A program made the translations under genes and the position numbers. The notes below the pieces were generated by a model, which worked only from the letters and a program-made list of their open reading frames with translations, had not been told where the DNA came from and made no database searches. A stretch of DNA of 64,000 nucleotides. It comes from Cylicocyclus nassatus (Eukaryota; Nematoda; Chromadorea; Rhabditida; Strongylidae). Shown one piece after another: positions 34,871 to 47,839 of this stretch. The stretch is from positions 74,665,600 through 74,729,599 of the forward strand of contig CATQJL010000223.1 in NCBI GenBank assembly GCA_958299035.1. Reading direction: 5' to 3'. How positions within the stretch are numbered: the first letter of the stretch is position 1; every line of letters begins with the position of its first letter.

Positions 34871-37867
34871 AATTTTGGTTGAATTTAGTGTGCTGATAAC
34901 AGTATTACCATTGATCTGTCGCTGATGACACATAGACAGTATACTATAGGAGCATAGTAGAGAGCCACTCTGATCGAATTTGTTCTAAGATCTGCTCAAG
35001 ATCACAATACCGCGCACAGAATGTCAAAATTTCCGTGAACTTTGCGGAATTCGGGGATTTCCGCCAAAGTGCGCGATAATCCGGGAAGTTCGCGGTATTT
35101 CAGGATCCGCGAAATTATGCGAATCACGCAGAGTACGCAGCGCCATAACTTCCTTCGGAATGAATATACTCCGAATCCAGAAACAGCATTGTGTTCAGAT
35201 CGTCGAGGCAAATATTTTGATATACAGTATGCTCTCGATATTCCATTTCCAGTTTTTTCAAACTTTTTCTGTGGAAGTCTTTTCGCAAGGATGTAACGCA
35301 GCGTCTGAGTAACATAAAAGATTCCAGTAAGCATTGTTTGATAGTACTGTCCTTGTAGGTTACCGTGCCTTCGAGAGTAGCTGCAGACTGTCTCCCAAAA
35401 GAGATAGAAGCGTTGGTTTTTGGAAAAATCACGCGTTTCTAAATTCTACTCGCCGTAACTTCCTTCGGAATGAACATATTCTATTCTGAATCCGAAGAGA
35501 GCTTTGTGCTCAGTTCATCAAGGCAAATCTTTCGATATACAGCTTTTCCTTGATATTCCGATTTCAATATTCTCAAATCTTTCTGTAGACGTCTTTTCGC
35601 GAATGTGTAAAGCAGCGCGCATTGCCCTTAGTAGACTCCAGCAAGGACCCTTCGATAGTACTTTTTCTGTTAGATTACGTAGCGCTAAAATGTAGTCACA
35701 GGCATCATTCCAATGGAGGTAGAAAGGCTGGTAAATCGTAAAAAAATTTTGTTGTCTCAAATTCTACTTGTCGCAACCCTAGAATACGAGGCTATCTTGC
35801 TAAGCAGATGTGAGTTTTGTAATCACCAGGTCGGATAACCCTTATGAACAAGTTTTCCGAGATGTTCGGGTGATTTCATTTTTCTTGTTTTACTCTCTGA
35901 AGCTGGCCGGTGGATTTTGGTAAAAATGTTGATGATCTTTTGTAAAGAAACTCCACTCATAAAGGTTTTCGAACACGCCGCTTATGAAAATCGTGTTCTC
36001 TGTTAAGGATAGGGTCTTTTTGCAGAGAAATGGTGAGGTAACTGCAACGGATTCACGAAAGCTCGTAACTTCGCCTCCACCTCTCACGTGGTTAGAAAAC
36101 CTGGCTGCTTGCTTTTCCAGTCAAAATTACTAGGAGATGTGCTATCGAATGGCGCATGACTCAGGTCCAGTCTGTGAAATTCGCCGAGTTACGAGCCTCC
36201 GAAAACACGTTCTCATGAATTTTGCCCGAAATGTAAAGATCGCATATTAGGTTGAAATTCCACCCTGAGTGCTTGTACAAAACGCTGATCAAATCTTTTC
36301 ACATTCTTAATGGATCTTATTGTGTTAGATTTGGTGATTTAAGCTCTAGCCACAAAACAGCTTTGATATTCAATTGCTGAAGCACACGCAAGAACCATAT
36401 TCAATACAGTGGAGTTATTGAGCGAAGCGAACATAATATCCGCAATGCGAGTGTCATACAAGCACTCATGGTGGAATTTCGACGAAATTTGCGATCTTTA
36501 CATTTTGAGCAAAATTCATGAGAACGTGTTTTCGTAGGCTCGTAACTCGGCGATTTTTATAGACTGGAGCCTGAGTCTTGCGCCATTCGATAGCACATCT
36601 CCTAGTAACTTTGACTAGTAAAAGCAGGCATGTTCTTTGACAGACACATGAGAGGTGGAGGCGAAGTTACGAGCTTTCGTGATGCAGTTACAGTCACCTC
36701 ACCGTGTCTCTCCAAGAAGACCCTGTAATCCTCAAAGACCACGATTTTCGTAAAGAGCGTGTTCGAAAACCTCTATAAGCGAAGTTTCCTCACAATTCAA
36801 GAGCATCAACATTTTGACCAAAATCCACCGGCCAGCTTCAGAGCGTAAAACGAGAAAAATGAAATTACTCGAACATCTTGGAAAACTTGCTTGTAAGGGT
36901 CATTCGACCTGCTGATTACGAAAATCACATCTGCTTAGCAAGAGAGATTCATATTTTAGAGTTACGTTGAGAAAAATTTAGAACGACATGATTTTTCCAG
37001 AATTCACCAACCCTTTTAACTCCTATGGAAAGATGCCTGTGATTACTTTTTAGCGCTGCGTAATCTACAGAAAAAGTACTATCGAAAGATCCTTGCTGGA
37101 GTCTACTAGGGACAGTGGGCGCTGCTTTACACCTTCGCGAAAAGACGTCTACAGAAAGATTTGAGAATATTGAAATCGGAATATCAAGGATACGCTGTAT
37201 ATCGAAAGACTTGCCTTGATAAACTGAGCACAAAGCTTTCTTCGGATTCAGAATATGTTCATTCCGAAGGAAGTTACGGCGAGTAGAATTTGGAAACGCG
37301 TGATTTTTCCAAAATTCACCAACGCTTCTATCTCTTTTGGGAGATAGTCTGCAGCTACTCTTAAACGCACGATAACCTACAAGGACAGTACTATCGAACA
37401 GTGCTTACTGAAATCTTTTATGTTACATAGACGCTGCGTTATGTCCTTGCGAAAAGACCTCCACAGAAAAAAATCAAAAAAACTGGAAATGGAATATCGA
37501 GAGCATACTGTATATCAAAATATTTGCCTCGACGATCTGAACACAATGCTGTTTCTGGATTCGGAGTATATTCATTCCGAAGGAAGTTATGGCGCTGCGT
37601 ACTCTGCGTGATTCGCATAATTTCGCGGATCCTGAAATACCGCGAACTTCCCGGATTTTCGCGCACTCTGGCGGAAATCCCGGAATTCCGCGAAGTTCAA
37701 GGAAATTTTGACATTCTGTGGGCGGTATTGTGATCTTGAGCAGATCTTAGAACAAATTCGATCAGAGTGGCTCTCTACCATGCTCCTGTAGTATACTTTC
37801 TGTGTGTCATCGGCGACAGATCAATGGTAATACTGTTAACAGCACACTGAATTTAACCAGAATGATA

Positions 37868-38143
37868 ATCGATAATTCTGAAAACTAATATTGCATTCGG
37901 AATCCCCATGCTCGCTTACCCCCCTGTGCCAACTCCCGGCCCCGTAGGTGAACTCTGCAAAAGAATCGATAAAAATCGATAAAATTGATATCGATCGATG
38001 ACGAAAAGTAGCCTATGACACCCGCCGGGGCCCGAAGTGCATGTGTGCCAAGTTTGGTCCGGATCGGTTCAGAAATGGAATTTTCCATTCGGAGCATACG
38101 TACAGACAAACAGACAAACAGACGTTCAGCTTCATATATGAGA
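37868..38143 (-). mobile_element. Helitron fragment, copy D (right arm)
   Basis: Mirror image of copy C in the opposite palindrome arm, ending at the same internal position. The Helitron was therefore captured before the arm was duplicated in inverted orientation, or the arms have been homogenised. Confidence 0.75.
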
Positions 38144-38347
38144 TGCGTCTCGCCGAGCTGAATCGAACGGTGTCCTCGGATTCAGAATTCGTCCATTCTG
38201 AAGCAAGATATGGCTAAATTGACGATCATTCCGGCGCACTGCGGCGGAGTGTGGCGCACTCTGCCACACTCCGGCGCACTGTGGCGGAGTGTGGCAGAGT
38301 GCGCCACAGTCCGGCGACTTTTTTGACGAATTATGAGCGGTATTGTA

Positions 38348-39200
38348 TGATAACACCGAAATGACTGCGCTTATGACTGAGTGAACTCAACCGACGCAGT
38401 GAAGACAGCGGTTATGACTAAGGGAACTCAACCAACGCTTTGAAGAACGAAAACAAATTAGTTTTCCACTAAGCAACTTTTAACCTTTCTTGGCCTATAT
38501 AGTCAGTTTAGACAACAGTTGGACACATTTCCCGGACTGCTTTCGAAAAATTCAGCTATGTCACTGGGCACTCGCTTTCGGCTTTGCCCATCACAATCGA
38601 GATAAAACCCCTCAGCATTCAGAAAAGATAGGCAAACATTCCAACCTTTTTGATACCCATATCAATGCTAGCGTATAATACCCCCACTTTGATCTTCTAA
38701 GAGTTACTTGGTCTGATATCGTATTAATTAAAAGTGATCTCGATCAGCTAATTAGCAATTCAAGGAGTATGCCTCAGGTAACACAAAGGACAGCCGGAAA
38801 CCCGATTTATACAGACTTTTTCATCTGCACTTATCTGCCCCGATAATGCCAAATGACAACTTACAGAGCGCAAAAGTGTCCAAAATAGGCTTATCCTGGG
38901 GTACACACATGTAAAGTGGGACGTGAGAATGCCCTGCCAAAGTTAAGACGCAGAGTCGTCGTAGGATTCGTGGTCATGACTGTGTGCGCTAACTGCGCCT
39001 TGCAGTTCAAAGTCGGTGTGTGGGTGGCATATTAGCGTAACGTAAGATCCAAGTACTTTCGGAACGGTTTGTAGGCTTCGTAGACTCTCTTTTCCGCTAT
39101 GAACGCTTGTCTTTGCTTAAGGTGCCCACTATCACACTGCTACAGAGTCAGGTTTCGAAACAACATCAACAAACAATATCTTCGCGGATGCCTCATTGTA
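38348..39200. other. Gene-free stretch
   Basis: No supported feature. Starts with two imperfect copies of a motif around ACTCAACC(G/A)ACGC(A/T)(G/T)TGAAGA (38384-38445). Confidence 0.4.
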
Positions 39201-40137
39201 TTAGGTTGGTTCGAAAGCTCTCGGACATTTTCGACAAGATCTGCTATTTCTAGGAACTTATTGCGTGTACATCCGACACAGGTACCATTCGATACAAGAA
39301 AGCAAGCTCTACGAGATGGTATGCAAAAGTTCGCACCAGCTTCGACTCAGCGTAAGTTTGCATCCAGAATCTGAGTCTTATTGAAGGCTCGGAAAATCGG
39401 AAATAAATTCATGTCTTTGTAATGAATCCCACGAATCCCCAAATTGCCCAAGCAAATTGTACACTACATCATACACTCATATGAGCCGTTTCTGTATTTC
39501 TTCCTCATCTAAAAATCGAGAAAAGAAAGTTCTCATGCTTTACAAAAACAAAGCTACGCTATTCCCCTCATGTAATTGTATAGTACAAGCCCTTAAAAGT
39601 ATGCGTAATTTTTCAGCTTTTTATAGGCCCTTGTTTACGGAAAATATTGATCTCGCATGGAACACCCGAGTGAAAAGAGCTTAATTCGATAAGTTTTGGA
39701 AACTAGGGCCTTTAAAAAGCTGAAAAATTACGGATACTTCTAAGGGCTTGTACCTACAATTGCATGAGTAGGAATAATGTAGCTTCATTCTTGTAAAGCA
39801 TGAGAACTTTCGTTTTCTCTATTTCTAGATGAGGAAGAAATACAGAAACGGCCCATATGAGTGTTTGGTGTGGTGCACAATTTGCTTGAGCAGCTTGAAG
39901 ATCCGAATGAATTAATTAAACAAAAATATGAATTTTTCCCAATTTTTCGAGCCTTCAGTTTAACGAACAGATTCAGGTAACCATGAGAATGAAGGTGGGC
40001 TGCTGTGTAGCGCTCGGGGTAACTTTCACTGAATGTTGTAACTTCTCGTTTGAGAAACAAGAGTAGTCTAGAATGACCTTTTTTAATGATTGTGTCTCCA
40101 CCTTCAAATTGCTCGAAAAACGATCGAGCCAACCTAA
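39201..40137. mobile_element. Mariner-type MITE (TTAGGTTGGTTCGA ends)
   Basis: The left end TTAGGTTGGTTCGAAAGC and the complement of the right end, TTAGGTTGGCTCGA, are each bounded by TA. The interior repeats the palindromic core shared with the element at 7603-8553, including GCAAAAGTTCGCACCAGCTT. The last 180 bp before the right end are unrelated to that element and form one arm of a separate hairpin. Confidence 0.75.
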
Positions 40138-40314
40138 TATCAAAAAATCAATCGTTTTTCGAGCAATTTGAAGGTGGAGACACAATCATTAAAAAAGGTC
40201 ATTCTAGACTACTCTTGTTTCTCAAACGAGAAGTTACAACATTCAGTGAAAGTTACCCGAGCGCTACACAGCAGCCCACCTTCATTCTCATGGTTACCTG
40301 AATCTGTTCGTTAA
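39960..40314. repeat. Near-perfect inverted duplication, 165-bp arms
   Basis: The left arm 39960-40124 and the right arm 40151-40314 differ only by one base in a G-run. They are separated by 26 bp that contain the right terminus of the mariner MITE (GAGCCAACCTAA). Such identity implies a very recent event or an assembly/foldback artefact. Confidence 0.88.
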
Positions 40315-40674
40315 CATCTTCTTGGCCGAAAGTCACCGTACCAATCACCGCAATCACTTGCATGGCTAAATGTGCACAGGAAAAACAAGGTAAGCAGTAA
40401 TATATTGTATCAGGAAAATGAGAAAGCAAGTGCGGCAAGCAACTCAGCACAACTCAGAAAAGCTTCACAAGGCCATGCCCGCCATATTTGCCGAATATAG
40501 CATCAATTACTTTTTGCTTGCTCATGCACCTAAAGCCTCATTTGAACAATAAGTCACTCTCTCACTTCAATGACCTAGAATTAGAGGCTTCCAACATTAT
40601 TTCCGATCGCCTCATTTTTGAACTAAAAGGGGAAGGGTAAGTGGTAGCCGTGGCCTTCAGAAATATGCTACAGG

Positions 40675-40803
40675 GCTCCTAAATTGCAGAGTCGTTTGCA
40701 CCAGCGGTCGCGCGACCGCGTCGCGCCCAGGCATTTTGCCGGCGCCGGCGCCATCGATCGAGGCGCGCGACCGCTGGTGCAAACGACTCTGCAATTTAGG
40801 AGC
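40675..40803. repeat. Perfect 40-bp inverted repeat with GC-rich loop
   Basis: GCTCCTAAATTGCAGAGTCG... (40675-40714) is exactly mirrored at 40764-40803. The 49-bp loop is very GC-rich and contains GGCGCCGGCGCC, unlike the AT-rich surroundings. Probably a short MITE. Direct flanking repeats were not evident. Confidence 0.85.
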
Positions 40804-42379
40804 CATGTATGTATCAAAGTGCTTGCCCTACAACGCTGATCCCGAAACTATCTTCGTTGACTCAGAACTTTTTTCCGAAAAGAAGCCGAAAGACTCTTGT
40901 TGGAATGGCTACTAATTTGTGTCAAAATAACTCTGGGAGTTTTCTTTTATGCTAGATCAGTTACAACTACTGTTTTTGCCAGCATCCCAATGCTACTGTA
41001 GGGGTGCTGTAAAGGGAATTGTGCGTGATTTTGTCTGAAAAATGATGGCTAGTCCGAGAAAATCTTTGGTCGTCAATGTGTTGACCATTTTTATTCACCT
41101 TCTCCTATTTGTGGTACCAATGATCATGTGACTCTTTCAGTGTGCGTTGAAAAATCTATCACCTGATTATTCATCCTGCCTATTATTCAATCTGCCGATC
41201 TTTCCCTTGTTCTCATATTTTGTTTTCTGTGATAACCTTGCCCCTTTAGTGATTGTCTAGCATAGATTGTCATAATTTTACGAATCTTTGATTTTTCAAC
41301 CTTTTTGTTGGACCAGTCATGACTAGAAGTACGCATAACACAGAAACGTCTATTAGCCCATCCCCATCATCCCAAAACGGTATGGCGATGCTAGTAGTCA
41401 AACAGTGACTTCTGATTTCAGCAGACTGTCGATTGAAAACTTTATCTGTATACGAGAAAAGAGTGGTTATTAAATGATCGAGAATTAGCTTGTTCTCCTA
41501 TGTAAAAAATTACAACCGCTGTTGTCGTTATTGATCCGAGCGGCAAGAAAAGTCGGGGAGTTTGGTCCTTAGCCAGGTTAGCGAGGCTGAGGGTGGATGT
41601 CGGTACCAGGAGAGGCAACGCGATCTTAATAAAAAGGTGTGCAGTAATCTGAACGTGCTTAAGATCGAATGTCGTCAGCGGAAATATTGTGTGGGCAGCT
41701 TAAACTCATCTAGGGTCAGACTGATCAAGGTTGTATCCATCAAGAGTACATTGGCTTTCAGCTTTGACCAACGCCAAGCTGCTGCGTCCCTCTTTCTTTG
41801 TTGACGCATATGTTAGGAAAATTATGATCTTGGCCAGAGAAACAGGAAGAGAAACAGGGATCACGAGCTTAGATTTGAAGCTCGCGAATTAACAGCGGTA
41901 AAATGAAAAAAGAGTATGTAGTCCACCGTAATGAAGTGGTGCACATCTCCACGCTTCCATAATTTTCAGAGAAAGCTCAGGTGGGCTTGTCTCCCCCTTT
42001 TCAAAGTATGCCTGCTGAATGCTCGTAGTCTTCTCGATAATAATCTCTTGTGAAACTTCATCTGGAAACACAGAACCTAATTGAATTTTTATGTGAATTG
42101 GGCTAAACTCTTAAATCCAGGATTCTTCAATTGTGGAATGTTTTCCGTACTTGATCTACTGATCTGCTAGACGTAGGCGCAATGTACGGCGGGTGTTATA
42201 TCATTAACCACTTTCTTGCCACAATATGTTGATGTAAGTGATGAAATCAAAGCTGATTTGACAAAGTTGTTTTTGACATTTTCGAGGTTAGGAAGCTTAG
42301 CTTACCACGGCTTACCGCCCACACAACCTAAACAGAACAATGATGATGGTTACTAAAAAGTCTTAGCAATTTTGTTCCT
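40804..42379. other. Intergenic stretch, possibly 5' part of a retroelement relic
   Basis: No intact gene. The frame at 41562-41804 (80 codons, basic, Q/R-rich) lies on the same strand as the CR1-like relic downstream and could be its decayed leader, but I cannot show this. Confidence 0.35.
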
Positions 42380-43700
42380 GAGAACGTCCCAACGATTATT
42401 TTCAGAGATTTTAATTTGCAAATAGATCGCATGGCAAGTCTTTTGTGGTTTCCCTTTTTTAGAGTTCGTAGATAATCTTAATCCATTGTGGTGATTCTTG
42501 ACATTGTGCTCTCGGCTTGCCGAATATCACGCTGTGCACACTTCCGCCATTCGGCGCTCAGATTATAGGATTGTTATTCTCAAGACTGATGTTAGATTCC
42601 CTGGCCCCCACTACCTTGTCTACATTTCTCACTGCTAAAGGCAGCGGCACCGCAGAGTGCCAACTTTGGGATATTCACTGTTCTCGGTTTCCCTGAATAA
42701 GCTAACTCCAAGACTGTGCTTTGCAGTTCAGAAGATATCATTAACTCGCTTTTCCAGATGTGAAATATGCAATTTGGGTGGACGGCGTTGCTTGCCCTCT
42801 AGAGCGCTCTAGGCTCGTGGGTACGGTGGATACGGTGTGTTTACTCACGAGCCAATCGCGCTTTAGGAGGCAGGCATACGTCGGCCCCTATAGCAATTTG
42901 CACGTCTGGAAAAGCGGGCTATTATTATCTTTTGAAGCTGCAAAGCACAATTTTGGACTTAGCTCATCGAGAGGAACCGAGAATGATGATCCCAAAAATG
43001 TCATTCTGCCGAGCCGCTGCCTTTAACAATTGGTCTCTTGATACTCACTACTTTGTGCTAGGCTCTCCTCTCTTTCTCCAATATTATACCTAGTGTTCTG
43101 ACTTTTACAAATGATTTTGTCAAACATTTTATGGAACATTCAACAGGTTTATTTCGATTGAGGTTGAAGCTCCCCACACTCAGTCTCCTTGGTAGACCAA
43201 AACCTTGTGTAAACATTTGATGGCATCCTCAGATAGTTAACCTGCTAAACGCACCTCTGCACTTGCGTTTCCGCTTGCACATATATTCATATTCCGTTGT
43301 GGGGAGGTTCCTGACTTACGAAAAGAAGCTTCAGTTACAGCTATTCCAAAAGTGATGGAACACGTCGTATTGAAGAATTCCGTCCAGTGGCTTGCTTCCC
43401 ACTCTTGTTAAGACCATGGATATCATACGCGAAAAACTACTGGAATGGCTAGACGCTCCCAGTGAACAGCAAAATTTTTAGATGGAGCATGTACCACAAC
43501 AAATTCTGTCGATAGTTTGTTCGACTGGAGCTTAGCAATCAATGAGGGCAAATCACTCTAAATTGTTTATGTTAATCTTTCAAAAGCAAATGACAAAGAT
43601 TGCCAGGCTGAATCTCTCTACATATACAGAGAGAAAGTAAGTGAATTCGGCGTATGTATGCTTTTCATAGACTCCTTTGTGCGCGCTCTAAATGAGCTGA
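42380..43700 (+). mobile_element. Degenerate CR1-like non-LTR retrotransposon relic
   Basis: Broken frames on the plus strand resemble, in the right order, parts of a non-LTR polyprotein. An endonuclease-like RDFNLQID (about 42407-42430, where GDFN is usual) is followed by a FLEFVDNLNP segment. The reverse transcriptase part reads AIPKS, RRIEEFRPVAC, REKLLEWLDA and SEQQNF (about 43340-43480). Then come TTNSVDSLFDWSLAINEGKS (about 43500-43555), LSKANDK where LSKAFDK is usual, and VSEFGV. There are many stops and frameshifts, and the catalytic YADD region is not recognisable. Clade assignment is tentative. Confidence 0.6.
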
Positions 43701-45853
43701 AAACTGCAAACATATGTTGCCTCCGGAGAAGGATCGCGGCTACTTCTAAGCGGATTCATTAAGTCCTTCCATGAATTTATTGATTTTTGTTCATCGCGGC
43801 AAAGGGAAAAATCACTTCTACTATCACCTCTGTAAATAGAAGGCATGATTCTAATACACTGTTTGTGAGAGGGGGAGGAGAACTATATGTCGTCAAAAGG
43901 GGATGGTCCTAGGCCGACATCTTCAACAAAGCACAGCTCCGCACGTAGCAGACATTACAGGATTGTACTAGCTGCCCGCTTGGGGTGGAGCCTATCGGCG
44001 ACATACAGTTCTAGCCGGTGAGAATCAGTACAGATGTAAGTTATTCGTTGATTCTAATAAAAAATTCTAATAAAAACAAAATTCTAATAAAATCTATGTC
44101 AGTTCGTATTACAATTCTGAGGTTCCAGCTGGACGAGTTTTTGTCACAAGTGGAAAGACTATTTGTTTTATATGTGTGCGTTGTTGTATACCTTCTACGG
44201 TAACGACTGCCACGTTTTCCAATATTCTCGTAAGACAAGAGTTGAATTGTTAGCTGTAGTCATTTGGAACAAGGGAAATATTTACGTGACTGCAGTAGTT
44301 GTTGCAATATCAAGCTGCAAAAACCAAACGCTTACTTGCCATAACTGAACATAAAGGAAGGTGTTCAGGAAAACAAGAATGTGTCGCCGACTTTTGAAGG
44401 AAGCATCGCCAAGCCCTGCCGAATGAAGTGGACAGCCGGTAGTAGCAGATCATTATTAATGATCTTACCATTACGACAGACATTATGCTAGCTAATCATT
44501 TGCTATCATTACCGCAGACCTCAAATGTTTATAAAGAGTTCTTAATATTATAAGAGCTGATTGCAAGAATTAAGATTTTCTCTTCACAAGAGGCTTAAAG
44601 CTCTGAGTACTCGGTCATTTCCGTTACCCACTTAGTTTTTTTTTTCGAAAGGCCCTCATAGAATACATTCTTTAGTATAAAAACCATTTTTCATAGATGC
44701 CAAAACTAGTGGGTTCGCGATCCCATAGCTTCGTGAATGCCGATCTCGTGTGTTAAGCCTACCCAGTGGGTTCCGGCATCCACTGGGCTCGTTGATGAAT
44801 ACGGCTACAGAAGGACTGCCTCGTTACGTGTCAAGAAATTATTAGCACGTTTTGGTCCACTTTGACATGTTTTTATTCGAAACCGTTTCCAGTGAAGCAA
44901 AAGAGTATTTGTGATCATTCAAGGTTTAATTGTTTTCTATAAGAGCAAAACAATTTGGATTTTGTACTAGATCATCATTGTTTTTAGCAATAATTCAGCA
45001 CTTTCTTCTCTTCAAAGTCTTTTCGCCATGCCAATTTAGCCAGACAATGCTACAAATGATGGCTTTGAGTTCCTCGCTGCTGCTTGTTTCGCTACAAGGG
45101 AAGGAAGGTTGATCGAAGTGGGTTTTGAGATGAGATGTGCAATATCTTGTAGCGCTTGGAATACAACTGATTTTACACTAATCTTGCCTTTGGCTTTACT
45201 CACAAAAACCTTCATAACTTCTCGCCCAGAAGTCTGCAGCAGATGGCGAAGCAGATTTGGAATCAGCGTTCCAAGCTCTACAAGACGGTTTGCACCTCGT
45301 CTCAGAAGGCCACTTCGACCAACCTTTCTTTTGTTAGATACATTTCACTTTAGCCCACTTCTCTATTCTGGGCATGCCTCATCTGTACATGAATAAATAA
45401 CATAGTGACGTTATCATGATAAGAATATTTATTTTTGATACTGTTCAATCAAAAATGCGGCCACTGTGAACTAAAAAACAGATTGAGCTTACGTTGTTAG
45501 GTAGGGCAACTCAATCGGTTAAACCTGTCAAACATGTAAATGACATGTCAAATTTTTTTGACACATGGCAGAAAGGCTGACACTCCTATCTGTGAACTTG
45601 GAACCAAATAGGCACAAGCAAAAAACAACAGTTTTCGTTACAAAAATGGGTCCGGATGACGGGAATATACCGAGTACTTTGATGAAGCCGCGCGAAGCCG
45701 GTTATGCTAGCTAGTAGTCGTAGAATAAATGTGGATGTGAAACGGTGCTTCCAGACAGCTGATTATGGGGAGACACGGGTATTAAGATTGCCATGCAAGT
45801 GAGTTACAATGTATTATAATATGACAACGCTGTGAAAGCTCAGTACTGCTGTA
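43701..45853. other. Gene-poor stretch
   Basis: Contains a MITE half at 44698-44815. Near 45240-45330 a GCAGATTTGGAATCAGCGTT block followed by AAGGCCACTTCGAC resembles the repeat family centred on 48.0-48.6 kb. No coding gene is supported; short frames such as 45109-45396 overlap that repeat. Confidence 0.4.
44698..44815. mobile_element. Half of a CCCAGTGGGTTCC-type MITE
   Basis: GTTAAGCCTACCCAGTGGGT and GAATACGGC at the end match the right half of the element at 61011-61216. The left half was not found. Confidence 0.6.
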
Positions 45854-46760
45854 TTAGGTTGCTGCATAAGTTCTGTCCGATTTGTATTTTTTGAGTTCAA
45901 AATGTCATAACTTCTTTCAAAGTCAACTTTTTCCCAAGATCTTAGTTTCATTGTGCTGAGCAACTCCTTGGCTATCAGATACGTATTGAAACCTGCGAAA
46001 ATCCTTGTTAAGAAAGAAGCAAGAACTCAAAAACTTCTTATCAAACAATGGACAGATAGAGAATTTTTCGCAGATTATTTTATAACTCAAAAAATATGTT
46101 CTATTAAATAATACCCCATTCGATGTTTTTTGTCGTCACTTAAAAAAGCCCATAGAGTCTGCGTTGGCGAGAGATTTTTTTAACCGAACAAAAAAGAAGC
46201 CACTTTTTGACCTCACTTCAGCGCATGTGTGCATGCCTATTTACGAATTATGAAATTTTACAATTGACGTGAGCGCCGAAAAGAAGTTGTTAAATGGCCT
46301 CTGCTAGCCCTTGCTTTACCCTAGCACCTCCAACTTCAAAGTCGATTACTTCTATTCGCAGAAAGTTATTACTTGTAAAACATCTAAACAGAAAATTAAT
46401 GTTTGGCAACAAATTTCACTAGCAAGACGTTTCCTTCAGAAAACTGAACTTATGCATATGCTAGCCTGTTACACCTTTATTCCGCACCCAACTAAAAAAC
46501 TTGACCTAAAGGGCACATTGTGGAGATTTCCTGGGAAGAACATATTTCTAGGATGAGAACGTACCTCGACTACTTGGAGATTTTAGGTCTGAAATCTCCT
46601 TACACTGAGAAATTTATTGAAATTTGATATATTTTAGAAAGCGCAAGAAAAGCACTTTCTAATGGTTCTAACAATACCGCATTAGAGATGAAATTCTCTT
46701 AGAACAGCTGTTTCAAAGATAAGGCAAAAAAATTCGGACAGAACTTATGCAGCAACCTAA
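45854..46760. mobile_element. Mariner-type MITE (TTAGGTTGCTGCATAAG ends)
   Basis: Starts TTAGGTTGCTGCATAAGTTC and ends with the exact complement, GAACTTATGCAGCAACCTAA, with TA on both sides. The terminal match continues into TGTCCGA. At 907 bp it is close to the size of a deleted mariner, but no DDE transposase could be read. The internal frame 46311-46556 has no recognised domain. Confidence 0.85.
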
Positions 46761-47839
46761 TATACGCGCTTCTCAATGCGTATTGATTTCACTTTTGTCA
46801 AGGCCACGTAGTCCGAAAATGTTGATACTAGAACAGACAGATGCCAAATCAACATTACTCAATCCATTTCATGCTAACCATTTATCTTGTTTTGCAGTCG
46901 CAGAGGCATAGCAAAGTACTGACAGAATTGACAGAATGTCACAAAATTCATAGCGCGAGTTCCAACAAAGGTCTTGAGCTAGAATTTTGGTAGTAGCACC
47001 ATATCAGCATGTAGGTGAAATGTGCGAAAGCACAAGCCGATCCAATAATTAGAACCTGTGAAATATGCGCCAAACGGATCCACGGGACATTTCGCGCGCC
47101 AAAGTGGGCCTGTAATCAGAGTTTTTCCGAAGTCATGGTTTTGTTTAGCAAGTAAATCCGCAAAACATGGACTTCATCCCGAAAAGTGAGCAAAAAGATT
47201 ACTTTCACGCAAGATTGGCGTCAAAAAGGAATAACTGCGTAGATGATGGATTTATTAAGGTTTTATCTGGGAATGTGAGAAAATTAAGAAAATTTTTGCT
47301 CAGAGATGTAAATCACAGCTGTCGTCATCTTTGTGGCGACTATCAAGCTATTATAACCCCAGTAATTGATTCAGAATTGCATTTAATCTTTTGGAGAATA
47401 CCTTTTTCTTTCAAAGTCAGCGACTTTACATGAAAAAACTTTTGGAATGGGTAGTTGTTTACATTTCATTCGTGATGATCGGCATCGCGAGGTAAAAAGC
47501 CATCATTTTGCGAATACGAGGAGGGCATGTTGATAGTAGAGCCAGTGCGAGCCTCTGCGAAGCAGAGGTGACGCACTCGTATAACATATTTGGTAAAAAG
47601 AGGTCCTCCTTTTTTCTCCTTCTATAAATTAGCAACACTCTCCGCCTACTGGCTGTTTTTATTATGAAGATTGAGTAAACCTAAAAATTTGATTAGATCA
47701 GATTTGTTATTAAATCTACATTTCTTTTCTCGATGTAGTATGGAAAATGCATGATTTCTTCGAGCAAACAATATCATTATTTTCTAAGCTGTCTTTTCTA
47801 TTAGATGGAAATTGCACATGCGGGTGCTTTGAAGTACCT
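46761..47839. other. Gene-free stretch
   Basis: No gene supported. The 88-codon frame at 47167-47433 matches no family I know. Confidence 0.4.

Larger units (their letters stand above)
34384..38347. mobile_element. 4 kb palindromic foldback element
   Basis: The outer ends TACAATACCGCTCATAATTC (34384) and its complement ending at 38347 start two arms of about 1.85 kb that match almost throughout. The loop is only about 0.2 kb (roughly 36260-36470). In order each arm holds a GC-rich array of GTGGCG/CACTCTGCCACACTCCG words, a Helitron fragment, a TCACAATACCGC block, and two diverged direct repeats starting AACTTCCTTCGGAATGAA (about 35149 and 35459 on the left). The terminal TA may be a Tc1/mariner-type duplication. 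No transposase-like protein is encoded; frames across the arms are mirror copies. Confidence 0.85.
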
